The notes under the pieces were generated by a model. It was not told the DNA's origin, did no database searches, and saw nothing but the letters and a program-made list of their open reading frames with translations. The translations under genes and the position numbers were made by a program. Of a DNA stretch of 64,000 nt, positions 32,946 through 41,670 are shown piece by piece (position 1 is the stretch's first letter; every line of letters begins with the position of its first letter). Origin of the DNA: Verrucomicrobiota bacterium. GTDB taxonomy: Bacteria > Verrucomicrobiota > Verrucomicrobiia > JADLBR01. The stretch lies in contig JAKQKQ010000041.1 in the NCBI GenBank assembly GCA_029560585.1, forward strand, positions 33,413 to 97,412. The letters are read 5' to 3'.

Positions 32946-35900
32946 TCAGCGGGCTTGGGGGGCAGGGCCCGGCGCGGCGTCCACGGCCCATTCGATGGCG
33001 GCGCGGGTGCCCTCGCCGGCGAAATCGGCGTCATCGACCCGTGATGCCGCGGTGTGGAGGAACCGTGCGGCGAGCGGGGCGCTGGGGGCCACGACCCGGC
33101 ATCGCCCGCGGCCTTCGGGGGTGGTTTCGGCATCGGGGTAGAGGCAGACATCTGCGCCCGCCTCGCCAACGGTGGACGTGCGGGCCCGGTCCCGGATGCG
33201 CGCGAGCTCGCGATAAGCGATGGTGAAGCGCCATATGGGGCAATCGGGGACACAGGCGAGCGCGTCGCCCCACGTGGCTTCGCCTGGGGCAAATAGCGGC
33301 GGGGGCTGTTCGGCGTCGTCGCGGGGCAGGACCGTGAAATCGGCGGCCCCTGCGCGGGCTAGGGCGGCGGCCTGGAATTCGCCCCACCCCTTGGCGGAGC
33401 AGAGGTTCTCGGGCAGGACGCCACTCCGGCGTGGCGGGACCCATTCCCATCCCGAGCCGAAGAAGCCTGCGGTCGCGAGGGTATGCCCGTCGTTGCTCCA
33501 GAGCATGAAGTCGGGGAAGGGCGAGCGGCCCCTGACGGCGGTGGCCGCGGGCATCCCGGCGGTATAGAAGGCGGGGTCGGCGGAGGCGGCGATGAAGACC
33601 TCGCGGCCAGGGCCCAGGGGGTTGGGGTAGTGGAGCCACCAGGCTCGGGCCGTCGTGGCAAGGGCGCGCCCAGCGGGGGTGGTGATCTGGTCGGCCTCGC
33701 ATTTGACGGGGAGGTTGGCGGCGATGCGGGCCACGAGGCCGTTTTGCTCGGGTCCACCGAGAAGGAGAAGATTGAAGCGCGCGAGGTCCGCGTCGGAAAC
33801 CTCGGAGTCATCTTTGGTGGACCAGATGGGTTTGGGGCCCGGTGCGGGTCCCGGACCCAGCGTTGGCGCGGGCATGCGGGTGAGCCTTTCGGCGGCGAGG
33901 CGGATAGAGGCCTTGATCTCGGGGCCTCCCCGCGTCCCGCGGACGATGAGGAGTGGCTCGACTTCGGTCGAGAGGGCGGGGTCGCATGGCCGGTAGGGGT
34001 GTCCCTTCACGGTGGAGGGCGGGCGACTGGTGACACGGAGGAATTCGCTGCTGAGAGAGAGATAGATCCCCCCGCCAAAGGGAGGGTCCGCGATGCCCTG
34101 GCGGCGCCCATTGATCGTAATGCGCACGGGGCGCTGGAGGTCGAGGGGCGCGTGGGTCAGGTCTATGCGCATCACGGCGGTGTTCCTCGCGTCGATAAAG
34201 AGGCCGTTGTCGCGGCTGCATCGGGCGAGCCATCGGGCGGGTTCGGCGCCATCTTGCCACTCCAGGACCTCGGCCCAGTACGCGCCCCTGGACGAGCCAT
34301 CTTGGGCCACGAACTGGATCCTGTCTGCGGGAACGGGCGAGCGCTGGGAACGCTCCCAGTGGATGCCGGCGCCAATCTCCTGGCGCATGCGGGAGCCGTC
34401 GCCATCCTTTTCGACGATGTCGTGGGCGACCGCAAAGCCGCCGGTGCGGCTCAAAGCCCTGAGGGGGACACGGCTCAGCCACCATGGGATCCGGGGATCC
34501 TCCTCGGCGTGCGTCGAAAACACCGGGACCCGCGAGAGATTCTCGACGGGCGTTTCTGGGGCGGGGGATCCGGCGATGCGGAGCGCGCTGAATCGGTCGG
34601 GGTAGCGCGCGGCGAGACGCCAGGCCGCGGCGCCGGGCCATCCGTCGCCGCTGATGTAGATTCGTCTCTCGTCGATGGACCAGTGCCGCGTGGTGAAATC
34701 GATGGCATCGAGGATGTCGCGCGCGCCGATGCCGCGCCCCCCCGATTCGATCGCGCGCCGGCCGGGCCACACGACGAATGCGTCGCGCCAAAGTTCGGCG
34801 AACGCCAGATCATCGGGCTCCGACGCGTCCGATGTGAGGCGCAGGTGGAGGGGGTGGCGGTAATCCGGGCGATATCCCTCCGGTACGTTCATGCGGAAGG
34901 TTTGGCCGCTGGCGTCGATCGTGGATCGGAATGCCCATGTGATCGAGCCGTGCCGCGCGGGGAGGGGGTTGGATTCTGTCTCGCGGATGCGTTCCTCCAG
35001 CGCCATGAGCGCGGAGTTGTCCTCCGGTTGACTGTGGCGGAGCCCGTCGAGGGCCTCGGACAGGCGACCGGCGTAGCGCGACCGGGCCGGATCGGCGATC
35101 AGGGCCTCGGCGCGGGCGACGGTTCGAGAGCGCAGTCCCGCGGGATCTTTGGAGGTGAGGAGGGTGCGCTCGACGACGATGGGGTCGGCGAGCAGGCCCG
35201 GGACTTCGAGGCGGAGGCGGTGGAAGCCCTCTTTGGCGGGGAGTTTCGCCTCGGAGGATTCGCGCAGCGTGGCCGTGCCTTTCCACTCGATGGCGCCTTC
35301 GGGCGAGGACACGCTCCAGTTTGCCGTCAGGTCGTCGAATACCCCGAGGGTGTCAAAAGGGAAGCGCGTGCGCAGCGCCAGGCACTCCCCGGCCTCGCCG
35401 GTCTGCTCGATCGAGGCGCGGAGGATGCCCGTGTCCGTCTGCCTTATCGCGGCGGCGGCGAGAGCGTGGCGGTGACCGGCCTCGTCGGCCATCTTCAGGC
35501 AGACATGGCCCGGCGAGCTGGCGACAACGATCTTGAGGAGGAGCCGGTTGACGCCGGACGCAAGCTTGCTTTCGAAGGCGTGGAAGTGCGCCTTTCCGGT
35601 TTCCTCGGCGACGGTGAAGACCTCATGCCCATTGCACCAGACGCGCAGCGCCTGGCGGGTCTCGAGGTGGAAGAAGGCTCGCCTTGGGGCGTCGCTGCGG
35701 ATGCGCGTGGCGAGGTAGACGATGCCCTCGGTGCCGGCCGTGTGGAGGGCCAGGTCGATGCCATCGGCATCGGCGGTGGTCTGTCGGAAAGACAGCTCGG
35801 CCTGGCCCCAGCCACATCTGGCACCCGGGGTGGGATCGGCGGCGGCCTCGCCGCCGATCGGGCCGAGAAAATCGATCTGGAGGGCCTCGCGCGATAGGGT

Positions 35901-36134
35901 GGGGGCGCCGGAGATAGGCCATGGCCCGCAAACCATCCAGCCGGTTATGTGGCCGCCGGGGTCGAACGACTGCTCGGGAGGGGGCGGCGGGGGTGGAGGG
36001 GGCGTTTCGCGTTTTGCGCACCCGGCGAATAGCGTGATGGCCAGCAGGGCGGCGGAAACTGAGCGTGAAAGGGTGGTGTAGGAGCGCGCTTGCGCGCGAT
36101 TCGAATCGCCTGCAAGCAGGCTCCTACGCCTCAC
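32946..36134 (-). CDS. Large lipoprotein with a degenerate esterase-type alpha/beta-hydrolase domain
   Basis: About 1062 aa from a GTG at 36134; the frame stays open to 36275. AALLAITLFAGCAKRE is a lipobox-type signal. An N-terminal part (GHITGWMVCGPWP) resembles domains in secreted PVC proteins. A middle part (about 450-700) has the layout of predicted peptidases/esterases: FRMNVPEGYRPDYRHPL, ISGDGWPGAAAWRLAARYPD, PVFSTHAEEDPRIPW. Where active relatives have GxSxGG, this protein has GDGWPG (34621-34662), so the nucleophile Ser is missing and the domain is likely non-catalytic. The signal region is encoded just past a REP-like hairpin, and the repeat itself would encode residues RRRSLLAGDSNRAQARSY if the upstream start is used. 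Substrate and role are unknown. Confidence 0.6.
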   Translation of the reverse strand: MRRRSLLAGDSNRAQARSYTTLSRSVSAALLAITLFAGCAKRETPPPPPPPPPEQSFDPGGHITGWMVCGPWPISGAPTLSREALQIDFLGPIGGEAAADPTPGARCGWGQAELSFRQTTADADGIDLALHTAGTEGIVYLATRIRSDAPRRAFFHLETRQALRVWCNGHEVFTVAEETGKAHFHAFESKLASGVNRLLLKIVVASSPGHVCLKMADEAGHRHALAAAAIRQTDTGILRASIEQTGEAGECLALRTRFPFDTLGVFDDLTANWSVSSPEGAIEWKGTATLRESSEAKLPAKEGFHRLRLEVPGLLADPIVVERTLLTSKDPAGLRSRTVARAEALIADPARSRYAGRLSEALDGLRHSQPEDNSALMALEERIRETESNPLPARHGSITWAFRSTIDASGQTFRMNVPEGYRPDYRHPLHLRLTSDASEPDDLAFAELWRDAFVVWPGRRAIESGGRGIGARDILDAIDFTTRHWSIDERRIYISGDGWPGAAAWRLAARYPDRFSALRIAGSPAPETPVENLSRVPVFSTHAEEDPRIPWWLSRVPLRALSRTGGFAVAHDIVEKDGDGSRMRQEIGAGIHWERSQRSPVPADRIQFVAQDGSSRGAYWAEVLEWQDGAEPARWLARCSRDNGLFIDARNTAVMRIDLTHAPLDLQRPVRITINGRRQGIADPPFGGGIYLSLSSEFLRVTSRPPSTVKGHPYRPCDPALSTEVEPLLIVRGTRGGPEIKASIRLAAERLTRMPAPTLGPGPAPGPKPIWSTKDDSEVSDADLARFNLLLLGGPEQNGLVARIAANLPVKCEADQITTPAGRALATTARAWWLHYPNPLGPGREVFIAASADPAFYTAGMPAATAVRGRSPFPDFMLWSNDGHTLATAGFFGSGWEWVPPRRSGVLPENLCSAKGWGEFQAAALARAGAADFTVLPRDDAEQPPPLFAPGEATWGDALACVPDCPIWRFTIAYRELARIRDRARTSTVGEAGADVCLYPDAETTPEGRGRCRVVAPSAPLAARFLHTAASRVDDADFAGEGTRAAIEWAVDAAPGPAPQAR
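36078..36127 (-). repeat. REP-like hairpin, copy C, at the start of the large lipoprotein gene
   Basis: The 50-bp core GTAGGAGCGCGCTTGCGCGC...GCCTGCAAGCAGGCTCCTAC is the copy A/B core in the opposite orientation with a shorter middle (ATTCGAAT). The lipoprotein frame runs through it, so the insertion probably replaced the native start or lies in the 5' leader. Confidence 0.75.
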
Positions 36135-36261
36135 GGTTTGGATTCTCGGACCCCGCGGACGTGGCACCACCGGGGATGGAAATGGCGGGCAGCCACGAGG
36201 GTGAGCGAGCGGAGGGACGGCTCGCACACGCTTGCCGCTACAGCCTCCGGCTATTCTCGAG

Positions 36262-37863
36262 CTAGGGGAGATCATCGGGGCCAGGGTCCCGTTTTGCGTG
36301 ACAGTCCATGAAATGCAGGGCGATCATGGCGGCGGCCGCGCCAAGGTAGGCCAGCGAGAAGGGCGGGGAACACCAGAGGCCAAAGACATTCTCGATTCCC
36401 TGGGGCGTGATGCGGTAGGCGTGGATCAGGCCCGTGGCCGAGAGCGCGGCGCACGCGACGGCCCATGCGGCGGCCTTCAGGAGGTGGCCATCGATCACGA
36501 AGACGAGAATGGCGGCCAGCAGCATGGAGGTGAGGAGGAATCCCTGGCTCAGGGCGATTGCGCCATGGATGAAGAGGGACGAACCGAACTTTGGCACGGT
36601 CTCGAGGAGCGTGGTGCCCGCCGCGCGCAGCGAGGCCTCGATGAGGAAGATCGCCCACGCGGCCATGGCGGGCATCAGGCCGAGCGCCACGGCGATGGCG
36701 TGGCGGCGGGGCACTTCCGCGAAGGCCTGCCCCGTGATGATAAGCCCGATCCAGAGAAGAATGCCGATGGCGGCCTCCAGGGGCACGAGTCGCATGACGA
36801 AACCGATGCCACCGGCGAAGCAGAGCGCGGTGATGACCAGCCCGTTCGCCAGGGAGTAACCGGACCGTGCGCCCATGGCCTTCCAGCCGGGATGTCCGAT
36901 GTAGATCGTGGTGGGGAACGCGCTTCCGAGCAGGGCGGCCACGAGCGTGCCGAGGCCATTGGCCAACAATGATGGCCGGGTCTCGAATCGGTCACCGGCG
37001 GCCTCGGCGCTCTCGAGGTTCTGGAGCGAGCCGATGATGTTGAAAAGTCCCATGGGGAAGATGACCGCCATGTGCCTCCAGCCCTTGTCGCTGAAGAGGT
37101 ACGAGAACAGATCGCCGGCGCAGGGCCGCGGCAGGCATAGGCCGGGCGCAGCGCCGTCGCCCGTCGCCGAAGATGCGGATGGCCCGATGGTCCAGGCAAT
37201 CGCGGCACCCAACAGCACGGCCACCAGGCCGCCGGGGAGGCCCAGGGGCAGGCGCATTCGCCCGGCGTATGTCATCACGACGAATATGGCCGGGATCAGG
37301 GCCACCGCGGGCGACGCGAAGATCTGGAACACGAAGCCCATGGCGATGAAGGTGATCGCGACGCCGGCGAGGGCGGAGAGCAGCGCGGCGCGGGGCGTGG
37401 CCCGTCGGACGGGTTCTCCGACGAAGGCCCCGATGGTTTCCATGACCCCGCTCAAGAAGCACGCGAAGAGGCCCGCCTGCCAGGCGATGCGCGAGTCGCC
37501 GGTCTCACGGTAGACGGGACCCATGATGAAAAAGACAAAAGCGATCACCGTGGGCGTATTGATTCCGAAGGGCAAGGCGGTGACATCAGACCGGTGCTCC
37601 TGTCGGGCGAGCCGGCGGGCCTGCCACGTGTAGAAGATGTTTCCGAACAGAATGGAGATGGCCGCGCCCGGCAGGACGGTGCCCGTGACCAGACCGGCCG
37701 GGAACCCGCACACCGCACCGCAGAGCGCCGCGATGAGCATCAGCTGGACAAGATTGTCAACGAATAGCCCGAAAAAGCCGTCGATATCGCCCCGCGCCCA
37801 GACGGGATCCCTTGCGGGTCTGCCCACGTCGCTCGCCGACGATGCCGACTTGGCGCCTTTCAC
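36262..37863 (-). CDS. NCS2/AzgA-like nucleobase permease family protein
   Basis: GTG 37863 overlaps the cysE stop as GTGA, the classic coupled start, giving 533 aa; an earlier GTG at 37920 would overlap cysE by 61 bases. At least a dozen hydrophobic segments are visible, beginning GFFGLFVDNLVQLMLIAAL, then TVLPGAAISILFGNIFYTWQ, DVTALPFGINTPTVIAFVFF, ALLSALAGVAITFIAMGFV and FPTTIYIGHPGWKAMGARSGY. The order and the TALPFGINTPT segment match xanthine/uracil/AzgA-type permeases, proton-coupled importers of purines or pyrimidines. The substrate is not certain. Coupling with a serine acetyltransferase is unusual and gives no clear pathway link. Confidence 0.78.
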   Translation of the reverse strand: MKGAKSASSASDVGRPARDPVWARGDIDGFFGLFVDNLVQLMLIAALCGAVCGFPAGLVTGTVLPGAAISILFGNIFYTWQARRLARQEHRSDVTALPFGINTPTVIAFVFFIMGPVYRETGDSRIAWQAGLFACFLSGVMETIGAFVGEPVRRATPRAALLSALAGVAITFIAMGFVFQIFASPAVALIPAIFVVMTYAGRMRLPLGLPGGLVAVLLGAAIAWTIGPSASSATGDGAAPGLCLPRPCAGDLFSYLFSDKGWRHMAVIFPMGLFNIIGSLQNLESAEAAGDRFETRPSLLANGLGTLVAALLGSAFPTTIYIGHPGWKAMGARSGYSLANGLVITALCFAGGIGFVMRLVPLEAAIGILLWIGLIITGQAFAEVPRRHAIAVALGLMPAMAAWAIFLIEASLRAAGTTLLETVPKFGSSLFIHGAIALSQGFLLTSMLLAAILVFVIDGHLLKAAAWAVACAALSATGLIHAYRITPQGIENVFGLWCSPPFSLAYLGAAAAMIALHFMDCHAKRDPGPDDLP

Positions 37864-38687
37864 CGGGCCTCGTCCGTCTGAATCTTGTGATCCATCGCCA
37901 GCGCGGGCTGCTGCTCGCACGGGTGGCCCACGATCTTGGCCGGCACGCCGACGACCGTGCAGTGCGCTGGCACATCCGACAGCACGACGCTTCCCGCGCC
38001 GATCTTTGCGCAGGTGCCAATTTCGACATTGCCGAGGATCTTGGCGCCCGCGCCAATGAGCACGCCGCGGCGGACTTTCGGATGCCGGTCTCCGTGCTCC
38101 TTGCCGGTCCCGCCGAGGGTGACTTCGTGGAGGATGGAGACCTCGTCCTCGATGACGGCCGTTTCGCCCGCCACGAAGCTTGAGGCGTGATCCAGAAGGA
38201 TCCCGCGGCCGATGCGGGCCGCCGGGTGGATGTCGACCCCGAACACCTCGGACACGCGGCTCTGGAAAAACATTGCGAGCGCACGGCGCCCCTCATTCCA
38301 GTACCAGTGTGCGATCCGGTAGGCCTGGAGCGCCTGGAAGCCCTTGAAGAACAGGAGGGTGTATGCGTAGCCCGCCGCGGCCGGGTCCCGGTCGCTCACG
38401 GCCTTGATGTCGGCCCGGGCGGCCGCGCCTATATCGGGGTCTGCCGCCATGGCATCGCCCAGCAATTCCATCAGGAGTTTGTCGTCGAAGGCATCGCACT
38501 CGAGTTTGCTGGCGAGGTGGTAAGCCAGCACGGTCTCGAGGCTCCGGTGACGGAGGATGGTATTATACAGGAAACTCGACATCGTCGGTTCAGCCCGTGC
38601 CATGCGCTCCGCCTCGGCACGCACACGCGCCCACACCGGATCCTCAACGTCAATGTTGGGCCGGGGACCATGATTTGCCTCCACCAT
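37860..38687 (-). CDS. cysE: Serine O-acetyltransferase
   Basis: The 275-aa protein has the CysE layout: an N-terminal helical domain (VWARVRAEAERMARAEPTMS, SFLYNTILRHRSLETVLAYH) and a left-handed beta-helix of hexapeptide repeats (FGVDIHPAARIGRGILLDHA, VIEDEVSILHEVTLGGTGKE, GDRHPKVRRGVLIGAGAKIL). D and H of DIHP and H of LDHA are the usual catalytic residues. It makes O-acetylserine from serine and acetyl-CoA, the first step of cysteine synthesis. No cysK lies next to it. Length matches the E. coli enzyme (273 aa), including a short C-terminal tail that in relatives carries cysteine feedback. The start at ATG 38687 is clear. Confidence 0.93.
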   Translation of the reverse strand: MVEANHGPRPNIDVEDPVWARVRAEAERMARAEPTMSSFLYNTILRHRSLETVLAYHLASKLECDAFDDKLLMELLGDAMAADPDIGAAARADIKAVSDRDPAAAGYAYTLLFFKGFQALQAYRIAHWYWNEGRRALAMFFQSRVSEVFGVDIHPAARIGRGILLDHASSFVAGETAVIEDEVSILHEVTLGGTGKEHGDRHPKVRRGVLIGAGAKILGNVEIGTCAKIGAGSVVLSDVPAHCTVVGVPAKIVGHPCEQQPALAMDHKIQTDEAR

Positions 38688-39013
38688 ATCGATAACGATA
38701 TACGTTGGATTCGGTCCGCGGAAAGGGCAATTGTCGGGCTGCGCGACGTGGCCATGGGCAAGATGCCCATGCCACCAATCAATCCGATGGCTCGGGCATC
38801 CCGCCCGTCGTGTGGGTGCCGCGCGACGCGGCGGGTGCGATACGGGCGCCGGGGCCGCCGTCCCCCCGGCGCGCGTGCGGGAATCCTGGGGAGGGCCCGC
38901 GGCCTCGCGGGCCGGGGTGGTCGGGCCATGCCGTTAGCGATTGACGCCGGTTTAGAGTCGACGCCCGCCTGGCCGCCACGCAGGCTTTCGGCAGGTCTCG
39001 GAGGAGGTGTGCC
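38688..39013. repeat. Intergenic stretch with GC-rich repeat blocks
   Basis: No gene seen. Around 38753-38775 a hairpin-like ATGGGCAAGATGCCCAT lies beside CCACCAATC. From about 38839 to 38925 the sequence (GGGCGCCGGGGCC..., GGGAGGGCCCGCGGCCTCGC) resembles the block at about 42800-42890, so the two are copies of one GC-rich element. The promoter and ribosome site of the alpha/beta hydrolase (GGAGGAGGTG just before ATG 39014) lie at the right edge. Confidence 0.5.
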
Positions 39014-39973
39014 ATGACAAAATCACAGATTGCGTCAATGGGTCGTTGTTCGGGCGCCGTCCTGCTGTTGTTCGCGGCCACCGCCGCCCTTGCTAAAGAA
39101 GGTGGTCCAAGAACGAAGGCGCAATCGGAATATGCCGTGCAGCCTGACTTCGCCGATGTCTCATATGGGCCGCACGAACGCAACGTCCTGGACTTTTGGA
39201 AGGCGAACTCGGGCGACGCGGCGCCGGTTCTTGTCTACATTCACGGCGGTGGTTTCAGGAGCGGTGATAAGCGCACGTTGAATCCCGGCCTCTTGCGCAG
39301 TTGTCTGGCCTCCGGCATCTCTGTTGCCGCGATCCATTACAGGCTCTCGGACACGGCGCCCTTCCCCGCCCCGATGCGCGACAGTGCCCGCGCAATCCAG
39401 TTCATACGGACGAAAGCCAAAGAGTGGTATCTGGATCCAAAGCGTATCGCCTGCACGGGCGGCTCCGCCGGTGCAGGCATTTCTCTCTGGATCGGGTTCC
39501 ATGACGATATGGCCAAGCCCCATTCATCGGATCCCGTCGAACGGCAATCCACCCGCCTCACATGCATGTTCGTCACGGGCGCCCAGTGCACATACGATCC
39601 AAGGGCCATCAAACAGATCGTCGGGGGCCGGGCCCATGAACATTCGGCCCTTCCCCCTTTCTTCGGAATTGAACCCAAGGACGCCGACACGCCTCGCGCC
39701 CACAAGATCTACGAGGAATCCGCGGCTATCACCTACCTGACAAAAGACGACCCACCCGTGCTCGCGGTTTATGGCGACGACAGGCCGGATGATAAGAGCC
39801 CGGGCAAGGGCATCCACAACGTGAACTTCGGCATCCATCTCAAGGAAAGGATGGATAAGCTTGGCATCGAATGCATCGTGATCGGACCCGGGATCGGCGA
39901 GGAACAGCGCAACCTCGCCAGCGGCATCGAATTCTTGCAGAAACATTTCGGCATCAAGCGCAAGAGATCCTAG
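39014..39973 (+). CDS. Secreted alpha/beta hydrolase (esterase/lipase-like)
   Basis: A 319-aa protein starting at ATG 39014 after a strong GGAGGAGG site, with a signal peptide (residues 1-27, LLLFAATAALAKEG). The hormone-sensitive-lipase-like pattern is clear: VLVYIHGGGFRSGDKR (oxyanion hole), VAAIHYRLSD, PKRIACTGGSAGAGISLW (Ser of GGSAG), DDPPVLAVYGDD (Asp) and a C-terminal region without an obvious catalytic His. In relatives the His follows as H-G/H-x-F; here IVIGPGIGEEQ stands near that place, so the triad may be incomplete. It probably acts on esters outside the cytoplasm. A hairpin (39976-40010) follows. Confidence 0.75.
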   Translation: MTKSQIASMGRCSGAVLLLFAATAALAKEGGPRTKAQSEYAVQPDFADVSYGPHERNVLDFWKANSGDAAPVLVYIHGGGFRSGDKRTLNPGLLRSCLASGISVAAIHYRLSDTAPFPAPMRDSARAIQFIRTKAKEWYLDPKRIACTGGSAGAGISLWIGFHDDMAKPHSSDPVERQSTRLTCMFVTGAQCTYDPRAIKQIVGGRAHEHSALPPFFGIEPKDADTPRAHKIYEESAAITYLTKDDPPVLAVYGDDRPDDKSPGKGIHNVNFGIHLKERMDKLGIECIVIGPGIGEEQRNLASGIEFLQKHFGIKRKRS

Positions 39974-40010
39974 CCCGGAGATTTCACGACCGTCAGGCCG
40001 TGAAATTCCG
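39971..40010 (+). terminator. Hairpin copy of the TAGCCCGG(A)-ATTTCACG repeat after the hydrolase gene
   Basis: CGGA-ATTTCACG pairs with CGTGAAAT-TCCG (39976-40010). It belongs to the same family as the hairpins at 40157-40196 and 46149-46191 and immediately follows the TAG at 39971. No T-run follows, so a terminator role is uncertain. Confidence 0.45.
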
Positions 40011-40156
40011 GACTCTGGGAAAACCGCGCCATGAAAGCCATTTGTTGGGAAAGGTCAGGCAAAGACTGGGACTTTTCGCGGTTGCAGAGTGTGTTTCGCG
40101 GATCGGTGGCCCGAGACACTCCAAGATCGCGTTTTTCGGAGCGCGGTTATCCTTCG

Positions 40157-40196
40157 AGTCTGCATGTTTCACGCGGAAGCGTGAAACATGCAGACT
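40157..40196. repeat. 18-bp perfect hairpin (TTTCACGC-GGAA-GCGTGAAA family)
   Basis: AGTCTGCATGTTTCACGC (40157-40174) and its exact inverse at 40179-40196 surround a GGAA loop. The copy at 46157-46182 has the same inner stem and loop. The stability of the stem and its position between the convergent hydrolase and hemN genes fit a bidirectional transcription end or a REP-type element. The rest of 39974-40275 has no gene. Confidence 0.8.
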
Positions 40197-40275
40197 AGGC
40201 CGTCATCTTTGATTCGCTCCCGACGGACCCTCCCCGCGGTCGAAAATCTTCCTCCCGTTCCGCCCGTTATCCGTC

Positions 40276-41670
40276 TCAGACCGTCCTTGAGAACTGGGCG
40301 GAGGTTTTGGCGAGGTGCTCGTCGAACGCCATGCAGATATTGCGGATGAGGAGCCGGCCGGCGGGCGAGACCTCTATGCGGCCGTCGGCGATGCGGACGA
40401 GGCCGTCGGCCTCGAGGGGGCGGAGGGCCTCGAGGCAGGGTGCGAAGTGTTTCGGGAAATCGATGCCGAAGCGCGCGCCGAGCGCGGGCATGTCGAGGGC
40501 GAAGTCGCACATGAGGCGCATGATGACCTCGCGCCGCAGGATGTCCTCGTCGCTCATGCGGAGGCCGCGGACGATGGCTAGGCGTCCCGCGCCGATGGCG
40601 GCGGCGTACTCGCGGGAGTTCTTGTCATTCTGGCCATAGGTGCGGCCGACGCTGGAGATGGCCGAGACGCCAAATGCGAAAAGATCGCAGCCGGCGTGGG
40701 TCGTGTAACCCTGGAAATTGCGATAGAGGGTGCCGTTGTCCTGGGCGCGGCACATGGGATCATCGGGCTTGGCGAAGTGGTCCATGCCGATGAAGCGGTA
40801 GCCGGCGCGGGTGAATTCTGCGATGGCGCGGCGGAGTATGGCGAGTTTCTCCCTCGGGGAGGGCAGGGCGGTGGCCTCGATCGCCTTCTGGTGGCGGATC
40901 TGCTTGGGCAGGTAGGCGAAATTGAACAATGCGATGCGGTCGGGGTCGAGCCGCAGGATGGCATCGAGCGTCTTGGCGAACGTGGCCTCGCTCTGGTGGG
41001 GCAGGCCGTAGATCAGGTCCACCGAAATGCTCGAGAAACCCTTTTGGCGGGCCGTCTCGATGGTATTTCGGGTGAGGTCCTCGGGCTGGATTCGGTTGAC
41101 GGCCTGCTGGACCTTTGGATCGAAGTCCTGGATGCCCATCGAGAGGCGGTTGAAGCGGCAGCGGGCCAGAACATCGAAATGTTCCGGGGTGGTTTCGCGC
41201 GGATCGATCTCGATGCCGATCTCCGCATCCTCGGCGAAGGCGAAACGGCTGCGGATGGCATCGAAGAGCGCCTGGAGCTGTGGCGGGGAAAAGAACGTGG
41301 GGGTGCCGCCGCCCCAGTGGAGTTGCGCGACGGGGCGTCCGGGCCGGAGGCGCGGCACGATCATGTCCATCTCGCGGATCAGGATCTCGGTGTAGCCGAC
41401 GGGGCGGGTGCGGTCGCTCGTGAAGGTGACGTTGCAGCCGCAGAAGAAGCAGACCGATTCACAGAATGGCAGGTGGAAGTACAGCGACAGCGGGGGAGGC
41501 TGGGGCGCGGCGTTGGTGGCCTCGATCTCGGCCCAGAGGTCCGCGGCGGTGAAACGGTCGGTGAAAAGGGGCGCGGTCGGGTAGCTCGTATACCGCGGGC
41601 CGGGCTGGTCGTACTTGAGGATGAGGGCCTCGTCGACGACCGGGACAACAAACTGGTTCACGCTCGCCAT
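40276..41670 (-). CDS. hemN: Oxygen-independent coproporphyrinogen III oxidase
   Basis: A 464-aa radical-SAM enzyme with LSLYFHLPFCESVCFFCGCN, whose C70, C74 and C77 bind the iron-sulfur cluster. It also has GPRYTSYPTA near residue 25, HWGGGTPTFFSP, EIDPRETTPE, NRLSMGIQDFDPKVQQAVNR, SVDLIYGLPHQ, the IGMDHFAKPDD segment typical of HemN proper, and QGYTTHAGCDLFAFGVSAIS. It decarboxylates coproporphyrinogen III without oxygen in heme synthesis. The start ATG 41670 lies inside the last codons of hemE (13-base overlap), so the two are coupled. No protoporphyrinogen oxidase gene (hemG/hemY) follows, unlike in some related gene clusters. Confidence 0.95.
   Translation of the reverse strand: MASVNQFVVPVVDEALILKYDQPGPRYTSYPTAPLFTDRFTAADLWAEIEATNAAPQPPPLSLYFHLPFCESVCFFCGCNVTFTSDRTRPVGYTEILIREMDMIVPRLRPGRPVAQLHWGGGTPTFFSPPQLQALFDAIRSRFAFAEDAEIGIEIDPRETTPEHFDVLARCRFNRLSMGIQDFDPKVQQAVNRIQPEDLTRNTIETARQKGFSSISVDLIYGLPHQSEATFAKTLDAILRLDPDRIALFNFAYLPKQIRHQKAIEATALPSPREKLAILRRAIAEFTRAGYRFIGMDHFAKPDDPMCRAQDNGTLYRNFQGYTTHAGCDLFAFGVSAISSVGRTYGQNDKNSREYAAAIGAGRLAIVRGLRMSDEDILRREVIMRLMCDFALDMPALGARFGIDFPKHFAPCLEALRPLEADGLVRIADGRIEVSPAGRLLIRNICMAFDEHLAKTSAQFSRTV

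Noticed and set aside
33483..35897. 804-aa plus-strand frame opposite the large lipoprotein
   Set aside because: It has no signal, domain or start site; its length results from high GC on the opposite strand.
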